Origin: Streptomyces echinatus
GTDB taxonomy: Bacteria; Actinomycetota; Actinomycetes; Streptomycetales; Streptomycetaceae
Assembly: GCF_014203595.1 (NCBI RefSeq)
Contig: NZ_JACHJK010000001.1
Span: forward strand, 312,582 to 376,581
Direction of reading: 5' to 3'
Length of the DNA: 64,000 nucleotides
The notes beneath the pieces are model-generated. The model worked only from the letters and a program-made list of their open reading frames with translations, made no database searches and was not told the origin of the DNA. Position 1 is the stretch's first letter. Each line of letters starts with the position of its first letter. The translations under genes and the position numbers were made by a program. This document shows positions 9,053-17,542 of this stretch, one piece after another.

Positions 9053-10170
9053 GGCTTACGGCCTGCCCCACGATTGATATCTGGGCGTACCGGCCTGGGG
9101 TTCGGCTGGGCGGGTTGCTCAGCGGGTCATGGTGCGGGCAAGTACGAGTTCGGTGCTCTGCTGGTGTCGGGTGATGCGCCGGGCGGCGCGGTCGGAGACC
9201 AGGCCGGCGACGGCCAGGTGGATCTCGCCGTAGTCCTCGCGTCGTCCGGTGTACCGCTGGAGGGGCCGCCACTGCCGATGCTCGGCGTTGGTGTGCTCGA
9301 CGCAGAGCCGGCGGGAAGATTGCCGGCGTCGCAGCTCGCGCCACCCGTACCGCTCGGTCAGCGGCGTGTTGTCGATGTCTTTCGGCTTCCGTGGCGGGGC
9401 GCTGATCTGGCCGGGGAACTCGTTGGCCAGACCGCGGTAGCCCTCGTCTACTTCGGCTTTAGCGTCCGGATGGAGGCGGAGCTGCTCGGCGATGCCCTCG
9501 GTGCGGATCGCGGTCTGGTCGTGCATGCGGCCGGGCCGCACTGCGCCGGAGTACAGGGTGCGTCCCTGCTGGTCGCTGATCGTGGTGGTCTTGATGGTGT
9601 TCTGGCGGCGCTTGCCGGAGACGAACGCCCGCCGTCCTGGACGGTGCGCCTGCGGACGTCGCACCTGGGTCTCGGTGCCGTCGATCCGCAGCGTGACGTT
9701 CTCCGCTTCGGCGTAGGCGAACGCATCGGCCAGGGTGCGCAGTCGCAACCCGGAGCGACCGGGCACGGCGAAACCACGCGCGGCCAGCAGTGGGCGAATC
9801 TCACTGATTGCCCGGCCGATGGTGGATGATCCCACCTCGTAGATCACGGCCAGGGCCTCGTGGGTCAGACGGGTGCGCAGGTGGACCAAGGTGGCCAGCA
9901 CCCGGTCGGTGGAGGACAGTTCACAGTTCGGCCCGGCTCCCCGGTGCCGTCGGCGGGCGCCCCGGCGCCGCTCGTGCCGTCCGGACTCACAGCGTGCTTG
10001 CCAGCGTGGCGCGAGTTCTTGGATCAACTCGCCGAGATGGTGGCACGACAGACCGCAGAGGGAAGGATGGGACATGGCCGTGCGGATGTGCTTCTTGATC
10101 ACACTCGAAGAACCCGCACGGCCCGCCTCCTGTCACGGCCGAACCTCGATCATTCGCGGGGGCGTAAGCC
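9053..10170 (-). mobile_element. IS5-type insertion sequence
   Basis: The transposase gene is bracketed by GGCTTACG (9053-9060) and its reverse complement CGTAAGCC (10163-10170); imperfect similarity continues inward. I take these as terminal inverted repeats, giving an element of about 1.1 kb, the usual IS5-family size. No target-site duplication is visible, so the exact ends are uncertain. Confidence 0.55.
9119..10102 (-). CDS. IS5-family transposase (DDE_Tnp_4 type)
   Basis: A 327-residue single-frame transposase. An N-terminal helix-turn-helix-like stretch (VLATLVHLRTRLTHEALAVI and VGSSTIGRAISEI) precedes an intact DDE triad: D141 in LRIDGTETQ, D219 in EVDEGYRG, E269 in VEHTNAEHRQW. PGRMHDQTAI is typical of the Tnp_4 group. 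The longest start is a GTG at 10102; an ATG at 10075 is an alternative. There is no frameshift, so it may be active. It lies between a small secreted-protein gene and an AraC-type regulator and is unrelated to either. Confidence 0.85.
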   Translation of the reverse strand: MIKKHIRTAMSHPSLCGLSCHHLGELIQELAPRWQARCESGRHERRRGARRRHRGAGPNCELSSTDRVLATLVHLRTRLTHEALAVIYEVGSSTIGRAISEIRPLLAARGFAVPGRSGLRLRTLADAFAYAEAENVTLRIDGTETQVRRPQAHRPGRRAFVSGKRRQNTIKTTTISDQQGRTLYSGAVRPGRMHDQTAIRTEGIAEQLRLHPDAKAEVDEGYRGLANEFPGQISAPPRKPKDIDNTPLTERYGWRELRRRQSSRRLCVEHTNAEHRQWRPLQRYTGRREDYGEIHLAVAGLVSDRAARRITRHQQSTELVLARTMTR

Positions 10171-10229
10171 GAACAAGCGGCTGTACGAATACGGCGGGCG
10201 ACTCGGCAAGCCGTAGCCGGCGTCGGGGT

Positions 10230-11096
10230 TCAGCCGCCGACTCGCTCCACCGGAATCCAAACCTCCGCGTCCGCGTGCGTACCGTCCTCGGACACCCGCG
10301 TGCGCGAGAGTGATGGACCCGGCCGGCTCCGGTACGGGTTCGACGGGAACCACTGCGTGTACACATCCCGCCAGAGGTACTGCACCGCCAGCGGAAACTC
10401 GCCCGAGGACTCGAACACCGCCCACGTCCCCGGCTCGACGTCAAGGCTCTCCGAAGCGCCGGGCACCTCCGCGTCGCTCACCACCCCGTGGAAGTAGTCG
10501 ATTTCGGTGCCCTCCGCATCGTCCGCGGAGTGGTTGCTGACAGCGGCCACGACACCGGCGGGCTCCCCGTCCACGTACTCCTCCCAGCGCCCCAGTGTCT
10601 CCTTGCCGATGCTCTTGACGAACTCCACGATGGCCGGGTTCATCCCCTCGTAGACCAGCGGGACCTGTGTCCCCCTGCCCATGAGCCTGAACCCGTCCTT
10701 CTCCACTACCCGGTACCGCATGCTGCTGCTCCCTTCGACGATCAGCCGGAAGGACATCCGGGGCTGGGAGTGCAGCGCGGCACCCGTCCGCCGCGCCTCG
10801 CCGGGTCCGACCCCGTGCACGGCGCGAAAGGCACGCGCGAACGCCTCGCCCGAGCTGTACCCGTACCGCACCGCGACATCGAGCAGCGTCCGCTCCCCGG
10901 CGAGCACTTCGGCCCCGGAGAGCGTCAGCCGGCGGCGGCGGATGTACTCGGAGAGCGGGATCCCCGCCAGCGCGGAGAACATCCGCCGGAAGTGGTACTC
11001 CGACGTCATGGCGATACGGGCCAGCTCGGCCGCGTCGATAGGCTCATCAAGGTGGTCCTCGATGTAGTCCATGGCCTGATTTAGCCGCTCCAGCAC
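10230..11096 (-). CDS. AraC-family regulator with GyrI-like effector domain
   Basis: A 288-residue protein. The GTG at 11096 is chosen because GGAAGG lies just upstream and the sequence then starts as these proteins do (LERLNQAMDYIEDHLDEPID). Residues about 8-105 hold two AraC-type helix-turn-helices (LARIAMTSEYHFRRMFSAL; LDVAVRYGYSSGEAFARAFR). Residues about 130-288 form a GyrI-like/SOUL-type ligand-binding domain (LMGRGTQVPLVYEG; WAVFESSGEFP). Relatives such as Rob/BltR-like proteins sense small hydrophobic compounds; its target here is not evident. No partner gene is adjacent. Confidence 0.88.
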   Translation of the reverse strand: MLERLNQAMDYIEDHLDEPIDAAELARIAMTSEYHFRRMFSALAGIPLSEYIRRRRLTLSGAEVLAGERTLLDVAVRYGYSSGEAFARAFRAVHGVGPGEARRTGAALHSQPRMSFRLIVEGSSSMRYRVVEKDGFRLMGRGTQVPLVYEGMNPAIVEFVKSIGKETLGRWEEYVDGEPAGVVAAVSNHSADDAEGTEIDYFHGVVSDAEVPGASESLDVEPGTWAVFESSGEFPLAVQYLWRDVYTQWFPSNPYRSRPGPSLSRTRVSEDGTHADAEVWIPVERVGG

Positions 11097-11374
11097 CCCT
11101 GGCCGTCCTTCCCTTACTGATCTCCACGCTAGGGAAGACCCACTGTGCCGGACCCGACATCCTGTGCCCGGTGCGGTCGGGTCAGCTCGCTGCCCTGGTG
11201 TCTCGCATGACCTCATTACGCAGTGCCAGACGGCGGAGGCCACGCATGCCTGACGGCTCGGACTACGGCGGCACCAAGGAGGCTGGCGCCACGGTCGCCC
11301 TCGCACTGCGGCCCGAGGGGCATACCGCCCGGGACACGCTGATCAGGGCCCACGATGAGGCGCCGTACCGGCGG

Positions 11375-11406
11375 GGTCTGCCCCGCGATCAATCGCGGGG
11401 CAGACC
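11375..11406 (-). terminator. Strong hairpin terminator after the TOPRIM gene
   Basis: GGTCTGCCCCGCGAT (11375-11389) and ATCGCGGGGCAGACC (11392-11406) are perfect 15-bp arms separated by two bases. They lie immediately downstream of the TOPRIM gene's stop codon on the minus strand. Confidence 0.8.
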
Positions 11407-11407
11407 G

Positions 11408-12025
11408 TTAGAGGCCGGCGAGGAGGTGGGCGAGGGGATCGGGTACGCGGTCGGCGTCGAGGGCGTCGACGAGGACACGCCCGTAATGAATCTTGCGCCC
11501 CTTCTTCGTGCCGAGGAAGCGCCGCAGCTGCTGCTCCGAGGTGCGCCCCTGCTGCGCGGGCTGGCGCAGAAAGGTCCGCAGGGCGCGCAGGTCGCCCTCC
11601 GCCCGGACCAGCTCCTCCACGCGCGCCACGCCCAGCGCCCGAATCAGCTCGTCCTCCAGATCAGCCGCGCACACGAAGAACCCCTCCTGCGCCGCGCCGG
11701 CCCGCTCCCAGCCGCGGGCGTAATACCGGCGCTCGGCCTCGTCGCACAGCCCCGTGAGGCGCAGCCCCAGACCGACCGGCCCGAGGAGCCCGGCGAAACG
11801 CCCGACGCTCATCGCCCCGCCCATCGGCAGGACGCAGACCCCCTCGGCCGCCAGGTCACGGCCGCGGCGCGCGGCCAGCGCGTCGACGGCCGCCGCGTCG
11901 CTCGGCCCCTCCAACAGGACGGCCACCCGCACGGGCAACCGCGCGGCCAGCGCGCGTGCGGCCCCGCCGTCCCCACCGGCCGCCCACGCACCGACCGCCT
12001 CCCGGAACTCCCCCATGCCATCCAT
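11408..12025 (-). CDS. TOPRIM-domain nucleotidyl transferase/hydrolase-like protein
   Basis: A protein of about 205 residues. The frame is open further upstream, but the ATG at 12025 follows GGAGA and gives the expected opening MDGMGEFREAVGAWAAG. Residues 30-140 show a TOPRIM-like pattern: VAVLLEGPSDAAAVDAL (acidic residue after a beta strand), VCVLPMGGAMSVGRF, LTGLCDEAERRYYARG. The C-terminal part has LEDELIRALGVARVEELV and a basic GTKKGRKIHYGRVL. It resembles OLD-type TOPRIM domains but without the ATPase half. The function is unknown; DNA or nucleotide phosphodiester chemistry is plausible. Confidence 0.75.
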   Translation of the reverse strand: MDGMGEFREAVGAWAAGGDGGAARALAARLPVRVAVLLEGPSDAAAVDALAARRGRDLAAEGVCVLPMGGAMSVGRFAGLLGPVGLGLRLTGLCDEAERRYYARGWERAGAAQEGFFVCAADLEDELIRALGVARVEELVRAEGDLRALRTFLRQPAQQGRTSEQQLRRFLGTKKGRKIHYGRVLVDALDADRVPDPLAHLLAGL

Positions 12026-12964
12026 GAGTCGAGTCTCCGCCGCCCCGAGCCACCGCGACAGGCATTTTCCCCGGGCCCCCGCCAGGGCGCCCTGCGCAGC
12101 AGGGGTAATTGGTGGATCCGTGCCACTGAGCGCAGACGAATCAGCAGGTGGGAAAGCGAGCCCAAGCCCGTGACGCGGCACAGATCTGCCAATTGAGGGT
12201 GAGCGGCGGTTCGAGTGCTCCCAGGCACTCAGTCAGGGCCGCGAACAGCCGCTTCTCCGACCCAGGGATCAGGCGTCGTGTGGGGCCGACCGGCAGACGT
12301 ACGAACGCGAACGCGCTGGGGGCCGACCGGCCACAAGTATCCCCGACACCGAACGCCGCCAACGCCCCCGGCGCCCATGCGAGAGGCGTCCGCGCACCCC
12401 CCACTACCCGTGACCCGCTGAACCCACCCGGCGTCCCTGCGAGGCGCGTCCGCGCGCCCCCCCCACTACCTGTGACCCGCCGAACTCACCCGGCGTCCCT
12501 GCGAGAGGCGTCCGCGCACCCCCCACTACCCGTGACCCGCTGAACCCACCCGGCGTCCCTGCGAGAGGCGTCCGCGCACCCCCGCCGACAGCACGCCCTC
12601 GGCCCACTCAAGGGCCCGGTACCGGCCTGGGCCACTGCCTTTGCGGCCCGCTCCAGCACGACACTGGCCGAGAAGCGAGCGGCCCGACGGCCACCTGCTC
12701 ACTCCGTGCCGATCAACTCCGTCACATTCGTACAGCGGGCAGCACTTGGCAACGCCGGACCTCGCCGAAGCCGGCCTCAGCCGTACCCACCGAAGCCGGA
12801 CCCAGCCCGGCCCCGCCAACGCACGGACCCCGAACCGCACACACGATGACGCCACGGCCGGCCCCGCTCCACCCCCCATCCCCGTCACACCCCAGCCCGG
12901 CCCGGTCATACCCGCACCCCGTCGCACCGCCACCCCTGTCACACCCTCCCGGTACCGTCGCACC
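12026..12964. other. Long intergenic region with a tandem repeat
   Basis: No gene is supported. The minus frames through 12140-12400 look protein-like in short stretches but lack a recognisable family, ribosome-binding site or clean start. The 12369-12590 part is tandem repeat. The right end must carry the helicase promoter, but I see no clear -10/-35 pair. Confidence 0.5.
12369..12590. repeat. Tandem repeat, about 60 bp, nearly four copies
   Basis: Units begin with CGGCGYCCMTGCGAG at about 12369, 12429, 12491 and 12551 (spacing 60, 62, 60). Each contains GGCGTCCGCGCACCCCC, ACTACC(C/T)GTGACCCGC and GAACCCACC. The 62-base unit differs by two extra C and scattered substitutions. The last copy is incomplete. 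It is non-coding in context; unit length and high identity exclude CRISPR, since there are no variable spacers. Confidence 0.85.
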
Positions 12965-15448
12965 ATGGATCGACAGGCGGGGAACTCCAACTCCACGAGC
13001 TCCACGGGCCCCATGAGCACGGGCCCCACCCCCACGAGCTCCACGCGCCCCCCTGCCCCCAGCCCCACGCGCCCCACACCCCCCACCTCCGCGAGCCCGG
13101 GCCCCACCCCCAGACCCCCCACCGGCCGCACCCCCACCCCCACACGCCCCCCGAACCCTTCCCCGTCCCCAACCCCCTCCCCCTCCCCTCCCCCCACCCC
13201 ACCCCACCGCCACCCAGCCACGCTCGAAGGGGTGCTGGAGCGGATCACGTATGCCAACGAGGAGAACGGATACACGGTCGCCCGTGTCGACACCGGCCGG
13301 GGTGCCGGGGAGCTGCTCACGGTGGTGGGCGCGTTGCTCGGTGCCCAGGTGGGGGAGTCCCTGCGGATGGAGGGCCGCTGGGGTTCGCATCCGCAGTACG
13401 GCAAGCAGTTCCTCGTCGAGAACTACACGACCCTCCTGCCGGCCACGGTCCAGGGCATCCGCCGTTACCTCGGCTCCGGTCTGGTCAAGGGCATCGGGCC
13501 GGTCTTCGCCGACCGCATCACCCAGCACTTCGGTCTGGACACGCTCCGGATCATCGAGGAGGAGCCGAAGCGGCTGATCGAGGTGCCGGGGCTCGGGCCG
13601 AAGCGGACCGGGAAGATCGCGGAGGCCTGGGAGGAGCAGAAGGCGATCAAGGAGGTCATGCTCTTCCTGCAGACCGTCGAGGTGTCGACGTCGATCGCCG
13701 TGCGGATCTACAAGAAGTACGGCGACGAGTCGATCTCGGTCGTGAAGGAGCAGCCGTACCGGCTCGCCGCCGACGTCTGGGGCATCGGCTTCCTCACCGC
13801 CGACAAGATCGCCCAGTCGGTCGGCATCCCGCACGACAGCCCGGCGCGGGTGAAGGCCGGCCTGCAGTACGCGCTGTCCCAGTCCGCGGACCAGGGCCAC
13901 TGTTTCCTGCCGGAGGAGCGGCTGATCGCCGATGCCGTGAAGCTGCTCCAGGTCGACACCGGGCTGGTCATCGAGTGTCTCGCGGAGCTGTCCGAGCCTG
14001 CGGAGGAGGGGGCGGATCCGGGGGTCGTACGGGAGAAGGTGCCTGGTCCCGAGGGGGATTCGGAGCCCGTCAGCGCCGTCTATCTGGTGCCGTTCCACCG
14101 TGCCGAACTGTCCCTGTCCGGACAGCTGCTGCGGCTGTTGCGGACGGACCAGGACCGGATGCCGGGCTTCCGGGACGTGGACTGGGGCAAGGCCCTCGGC
14201 TGGCTGAAGGCGCGTACGGGAGCCGACCTGGCGCCGGAGCAGGAGGCGGCCGTCAGGCTCGCGCTGACCGAGAAGGTGGCCGTGCTGACCGGCGGGCCGG
14301 GCTGCGGCAAGTCGTTCACGGTGCGCTCGATCGTGGAGCTGGCCCGGGCCAGGCGGGCCAAGGTGCTGCTGGCGGCGCCGACGGGGCGCGCGGCCAAGCG
14401 GCTGTCCGAGCTGACCGGAGCCGAGGCGTCCACGGTGCACCGGCTGCTGGAGCTGAAGCCGGGCGGGGATGCCGCCTACGACCGGGACCGGCCGCTCGAC
14501 GCGGACCTGGTGGTCGTGGACGAGGCGTCGATGCTGGACCTGCTGCTCGCCAACAAGCTGGTGAAGGCCGTACCGCCGGGGGCTCACCTGCTGTTCGTCG
14601 GTGACGTCGACCAGCTGCCCAGTGTCGGCGCCGGGGAGGTCCTCCGGGATCTCCTGGCCGACGGCAGTCCCGTCCCGGCCGTCCGGCTCACCCAGGTCTT
14701 CCGGCAGGCCCAGCAGTCCGGTGTCGTCACCAACGCGCACCGGATCAACGCGGGGCGGCATCCGCTCACCGACGGGCTGAAGGACTTCTTCCTCTTCGTC
14801 GAGGAGGACACGGAGGCAGCCGGCCGGCTCACGGTCGACGTCGCCGCGCGGCGGATTCCGGCCAAGTTCGGGCTGGACCCGCGCCGGGACGTCCAGGTGC
14901 TCGCGCCGATGCACCGGGGGCCGGCCGGCGCGGGCGTGCTGAACGGGCTGCTCCAGCAGGCCGTGACGCCCGGGCGGCCCGATCTGCCGGAGAAGCGGTT
15001 CGGCGGCCGGGTCTTCCGCGTCGGCGACAAGGTCACCCAGATTCGCAACAATTACGAGAAAGGGAAGAACGGCGTCTTCAACGGCACCGTGGGCGTCGTC
15101 ACCTCGCTCGATCCGGTCGACCAGCGTCTGACCGTGCTGACGGACGAAGACGAGGAGGTTCCGTACGAGTTCGACGAGCTCGACGAGCTGGCCCACGCGT
15201 ACGCGGTGACCATCCACCGCTCTCAGGGGAGCGAGTATCCCGCCGTGGTGATTCCGGTCACGACCGGGGCGTGGATGATGCTCCAGCGGAACCTGCTGTA
15301 CACGGCGGTCACCCGGGCCAGACGGCTGGTCGTCCTCGTCGGTTCACGCAAGGCGATCGGGCAGGCGGTGCGCACGGTGTCGGCGGGACGGCGTTGTACG
15401 GCCCTCGACTTCAGGCTCGGCAAAAATGATCGATCAAACGAGTCGTAA
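12965..15448 (+). CDS. recD2: RecD2-like SF1B DNA helicase with Pro/Thr-rich leader
   Basis: 827 residues from the ATG at 12965. Residues 1-80 are an unusual Pro/Thr/Ser leader. The RecD2 body then starts at LEGVLERITYANEENGYTVA (OB-like N-terminal domain), followed by helix-hairpin-helix segments (GIRRYLGSGLVKGIGPV; VPGLGPKRTGKI) and the ATPase: Walker A GGPGCGKSF, DE box VVVDEASMLD, GDVDQLPSVGAGEVL, and the late motif HRSQGSEYPAVV with AVTRARRLVVLVGS. RecD2 proteins are 5'-3' helicases outside RecBCD, tied to DNA repair and replication-fork stability. A later start near 13232 cannot be excluded. Confidence 0.88.
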   Translation: MDRQAGNSNSTSSTGPMSTGPTPTSSTRPPAPSPTRPTPPTSASPGPTPRPPTGRTPTPTRPPNPSPSPTPSPSPPPTPPHRHPATLEGVLERITYANEENGYTVARVDTGRGAGELLTVVGALLGAQVGESLRMEGRWGSHPQYGKQFLVENYTTLLPATVQGIRRYLGSGLVKGIGPVFADRITQHFGLDTLRIIEEEPKRLIEVPGLGPKRTGKIAEAWEEQKAIKEVMLFLQTVEVSTSIAVRIYKKYGDESISVVKEQPYRLAADVWGIGFLTADKIAQSVGIPHDSPARVKAGLQYALSQSADQGHCFLPEERLIADAVKLLQVDTGLVIECLAELSEPAEEGADPGVVREKVPGPEGDSEPVSAVYLVPFHRAELSLSGQLLRLLRTDQDRMPGFRDVDWGKALGWLKARTGADLAPEQEAAVRLALTEKVAVLTGGPGCGKSFTVRSIVELARARRAKVLLAAPTGRAAKRLSELTGAEASTVHRLLELKPGGDAAYDRDRPLDADLVVVDEASMLDLLLANKLVKAVPPGAHLLFVGDVDQLPSVGAGEVLRDLLADGSPVPAVRLTQVFRQAQQSGVVTNAHRINAGRHPLTDGLKDFFLFVEEDTEAAGRLTVDVAARRIPAKFGLDPRRDVQVLAPMHRGPAGAGVLNGLLQQAVTPGRPDLPEKRFGGRVFRVGDKVTQIRNNYEKGKNGVFNGTVGVVTSLDPVDQRLTVLTDEDEEVPYEFDELDELAHAYAVTIHRSQGSEYPAVVIPVTTGAWMMLQRNLLYTAVTRARRLVVLVGSRKAIGQAVRTVSAGRRCTALDFRLGKNDRSNES

Positions 15449-15498
15449 AGGTCACAGAGCACTTCCGGATGCCCCTCGGAGGGGGCAGGATGAGCAGG

Positions 15499-15527
15499 TT
15501 GACGGCACTGAGTGCCGCCAATAGGCC
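15499..15527 (+). promoter_or_regulatory. Possible citrate synthase promoter with internal palindrome
   Basis: TTGACG (15499-15504) is followed after 17 bases by TAGGCC (15522-15527), a poor -10. A perfect palindrome GGCACTGAGTGCC (15504-15516) lies between, which could be an operator. Assigned by eye only. Confidence 0.3.
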
Positions 15528-15626
15528 CAATGGTCGACCCCGAGTGCACTCTCCTGAGCCAAATGGGGGATGGTAGAGACAGTCAGGGCACCTCGAAGAT
15601 GAGGCACTACGTCGGTGAGGGAAGAC

Positions 15627-16916
15627 GTGAGCGACAACTCTGTAGTACTGCGGTACGGCGACGGCGAGTACACCTACCCGGTGGTCGACAGCACCGTCGG
15701 CGACAAGGGCTTCGACATCGGGAAGCTCCGCTCCCAGACCGGTCTGGTGACCCTGGACAGCGGGTACGGCAACACGGCCGCCTATAAATCCGCGATCACC
15801 TACCTCGACGGCGAGGCGGGCATCCTCCGCTACCGCGGCTACCCCATCGAGCAGCTGGCCGAGCGCTCCACCTTCCTTGAGGTGGCGTACCTGCTGATCA
15901 ACGGCGAGCTGCCCACCGTCGACGAGCTCTCGACGTTCAAGAACGACATCACGCGGCACACGCTGCTGCACGAGGACGTCAAGAACTTCTACAAGGGCTT
16001 CCCGCGCGACGCCCACCCGATGGCCATGCTGTCCTCGGTCGTCTCGGCGCTGTCCACCTTCTACCAGGACAGCCACAACCCGTTCGACGAGAAGCAGCGC
16101 AGCCTCTCCACGATCCGGCTGCTCGCCAAGCTCCCGACGATCGCGGCGTACGCGTACAAGAAGTCGATCGGCCACCCGTTCGTCTACCCGCGCAACGACC
16201 TCGGCTACGTCGAGAACTTCCTGCGCATGACCTTCTCGGTCCCGGCGGACGAGTACGAGCTGGACCCGGTCGTCGTCTCCGCGCTCGACAAGCTGCTGAT
16301 CCTGCACGCCGACCATGAGCAGAACTGTTCGACCTCCACGGTCCGCCTGGTCGGCTCCTCGCAGGCGAACATGTTCGCCTCGATCTCGGCCGGCATCAGC
16401 GCCCTGTGGGGCCCGCTGCACGGCGGTGCCAACCAGTCGGTGCTGGAGATGCTGGAGGGCATCCAGGAGTCCGGTGGGGACGTCGACTCCTTCATCCGCA
16501 AGGTGAAGAACAAGGAGGACGGCGTCCGCCTGATGGGCTTCGGCCACCGGGTCTACAAGAACTTCGACCCGCGCGCCAAGATCATCAAGGCTGCCGCGCA
16601 CGACGTCCTCTCCGCCCTCGGCAAGTCCGACGAGCTGCTGGACATCGCGCTGAAGCTGGAGGAGCACGCGCTCTCCGACGACTACTTCGTCTCGCGCAGC
16701 CTCTACCCGAACGTCGACTTCTACACCGGTCTGATCTACCGGGCCATGGGCTTCCCGACCGAGATGTTCACGGTCCTGTTCGCCCTCGGCCGGCTGCCGG
16801 GCTGGATCGCCCAGTGGACCGAGATGATCAAGGAGCCGGGTTCCCGCATCGGCCGCCCGCGCCAGATCTACACGGGCGTCGTCGAGCGCGACTTCGTTCC
16901 GGTCGAGGAGCGCTGA
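15627..16916 (+). CDS. gltA: Citrate synthase
   Basis: A 429-residue type I-like citrate synthase condensing oxaloacetate and acetyl-CoA at the entry to the TCA cycle. The GTG at 15627 is preferred over the one at 15615 because GAGGGAA lies at the right distance and VSDNSVVLRYGDGEYTYPV matches known Streptomyces citrate synthase N-termini. Active-site regions: GPLHGGANQSVLEML, FGHRVYKNFDPRA (catalytic His and substrate Arg) and YPNVDFYTGLIYRAMGFP (catalytic Asp). The citA name is used in S. coelicolor. It is monocistronic, with a 13-bp inverted repeat downstream. Confidence 0.96.
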   Translation: MSDNSVVLRYGDGEYTYPVVDSTVGDKGFDIGKLRSQTGLVTLDSGYGNTAAYKSAITYLDGEAGILRYRGYPIEQLAERSTFLEVAYLLINGELPTVDELSTFKNDITRHTLLHEDVKNFYKGFPRDAHPMAMLSSVVSALSTFYQDSHNPFDEKQRSLSTIRLLAKLPTIAAYAYKKSIGHPFVYPRNDLGYVENFLRMTFSVPADEYELDPVVVSALDKLLILHADHEQNCSTSTVRLVGSSQANMFASISAGISALWGPLHGGANQSVLEMLEGIQESGGDVDSFIRKVKNKEDGVRLMGFGHRVYKNFDPRAKIIKAAAHDVLSALGKSDELLDIALKLEEHALSDDYFVSRSLYPNVDFYTGLIYRAMGFPTEMFTVLFALGRLPGWIAQWTEMIKEPGSRIGRPRQIYTGVVERDFVPVEER

Positions 16917-17003
16917 ACACACCGAGTACCAGGGTCTGCCCGTCGGGGCGGGCCCTGAGCCGGTGCCGGAGAGACGGCGACAGCCGGAGAGCCGGCGACA
17001 AGC

Positions 17004-17058
17004 GGAAGGCGCCCTGAGACGCCGGTCCCCCCACGGGCCGACGACCAGGGCGCCTTCC
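17004..17058 (+). terminator. Terminator-like inverted repeat after citrate synthase
   Basis: GGAAGGCGCCCTG (17004-17016) and CAGGGCGCCTTCC (17046-17058) are perfect 13-bp arms around a 29-base loop, about 90 bases after the stop codon. Confidence 0.65.
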
Positions 17059-17184
17059 CATGTCCCGGTGCGGATTCCCCCCACGGGATCCGGCCGGGCG
17101 CTCGGAGAGGACAGCGCCTGAATCGCTGTCTGAGCACAACGAGCAGAACTCGCCGTGCTCCAGTGATGCGGTGCGATCTGCCGG

Positions 17185-17310
17185 GACAACGCACGCTGGG
17201 AGGGCCGCTCAAAGCTTCCCGGTGTACGTGCCCCGGCAACGCATCTCTGAGGAAGTCCCCCAAGACATCCTCAGATGCCAGTCAGCGCCCCCCAAGACGC
17301 TGGTCTGACA
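17185..17310 (+). ncRNA. Structured RNA with two C-rich hairpin loops, candidate 6C RNA
   Basis: Hairpin 1 has arms CTGAGGA (17247-17253) and TCCTCAG (17268-17274), extended by GCAT/ATGC (17241-17244 with 17275-17278), and a loop containing five C followed by AAGAC. Hairpin 2 has CAGCG (17283-17287) and CGCTG (17298-17302) around a loop of six C then AAGA. An upstream stem is closed by GCACG/CGTGC (17191-17195 with 17227-17231). Two neighbouring hairpins exposing C-runs are the definition of the actinobacterial 6C RNA motif. The strand follows from the C-rich loops; transcript ends are not determined. Confidence 0.6.
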
Positions 17311-17370
17311 TCGCCAACTTAGACCTTCGAACCCCTTCGATGGTTACGTTCGCATCACTGTGATCTGCGT

Positions 17371-17419
17371 CTCTTGCATATGTCCCTTAGGTACGCAAGA
17401 GCCCCGATACGGCAATCGG
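17371..17419 (+). other. Two further hairpins downstream of the candidate 6C RNA
   Basis: CTCTTGC (17371-17377) pairs perfectly with GCAAGAG (17395-17401), and CCCGAT (17403-17408) pairs with ATCGGG (17414-17419). The local base composition is clearly more AT-rich than the neighbouring genes. They may be the 3' part or terminator of the same RNA, or a terminator for copA on the other strand. Confidence 0.45.
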
Positions 17420-17542
17420 GACCCAAGCGTAAGGATGATGCGCGAGCCTTGTGAAGAGCTTATGTGAGGCGCGCGCCGGACTCCAGGGGGACCGGTACAT
17501 CGATCCGCATTGATCCGTGTCGGTCCCGCGGGCGCCGCCGGT

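Larger units (their letters stand above)
16917..17542. other. Convergent intergenic region with several RNA hairpins
   Basis: It lies between the ends of gltA and copA. It contains the gltA terminator (17004-17058), a structured 6C-like RNA (17185-17310) and further hairpins (17371-17419). No protein-coding frame is convincing. Confidence 0.6.

Noticed and set aside
12369..12590. CRISPR array
   Set aside because: The whole 60-bp unit repeats, with no distinct spacers and no cas genes.
12722..15217. 831-codon minus-strand frame over recD2
   Set aside because: It is an antisense shadow of a helicase whose motifs are all intact on the plus strand.
16917..17542. tRNA or tmRNA gene in the structured intergenic region
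   Set aside because: The hairpins do not form a cloverleaf, there is no CCA-adjacent acceptor stem, and the C-rich loops fit 6C RNA better.
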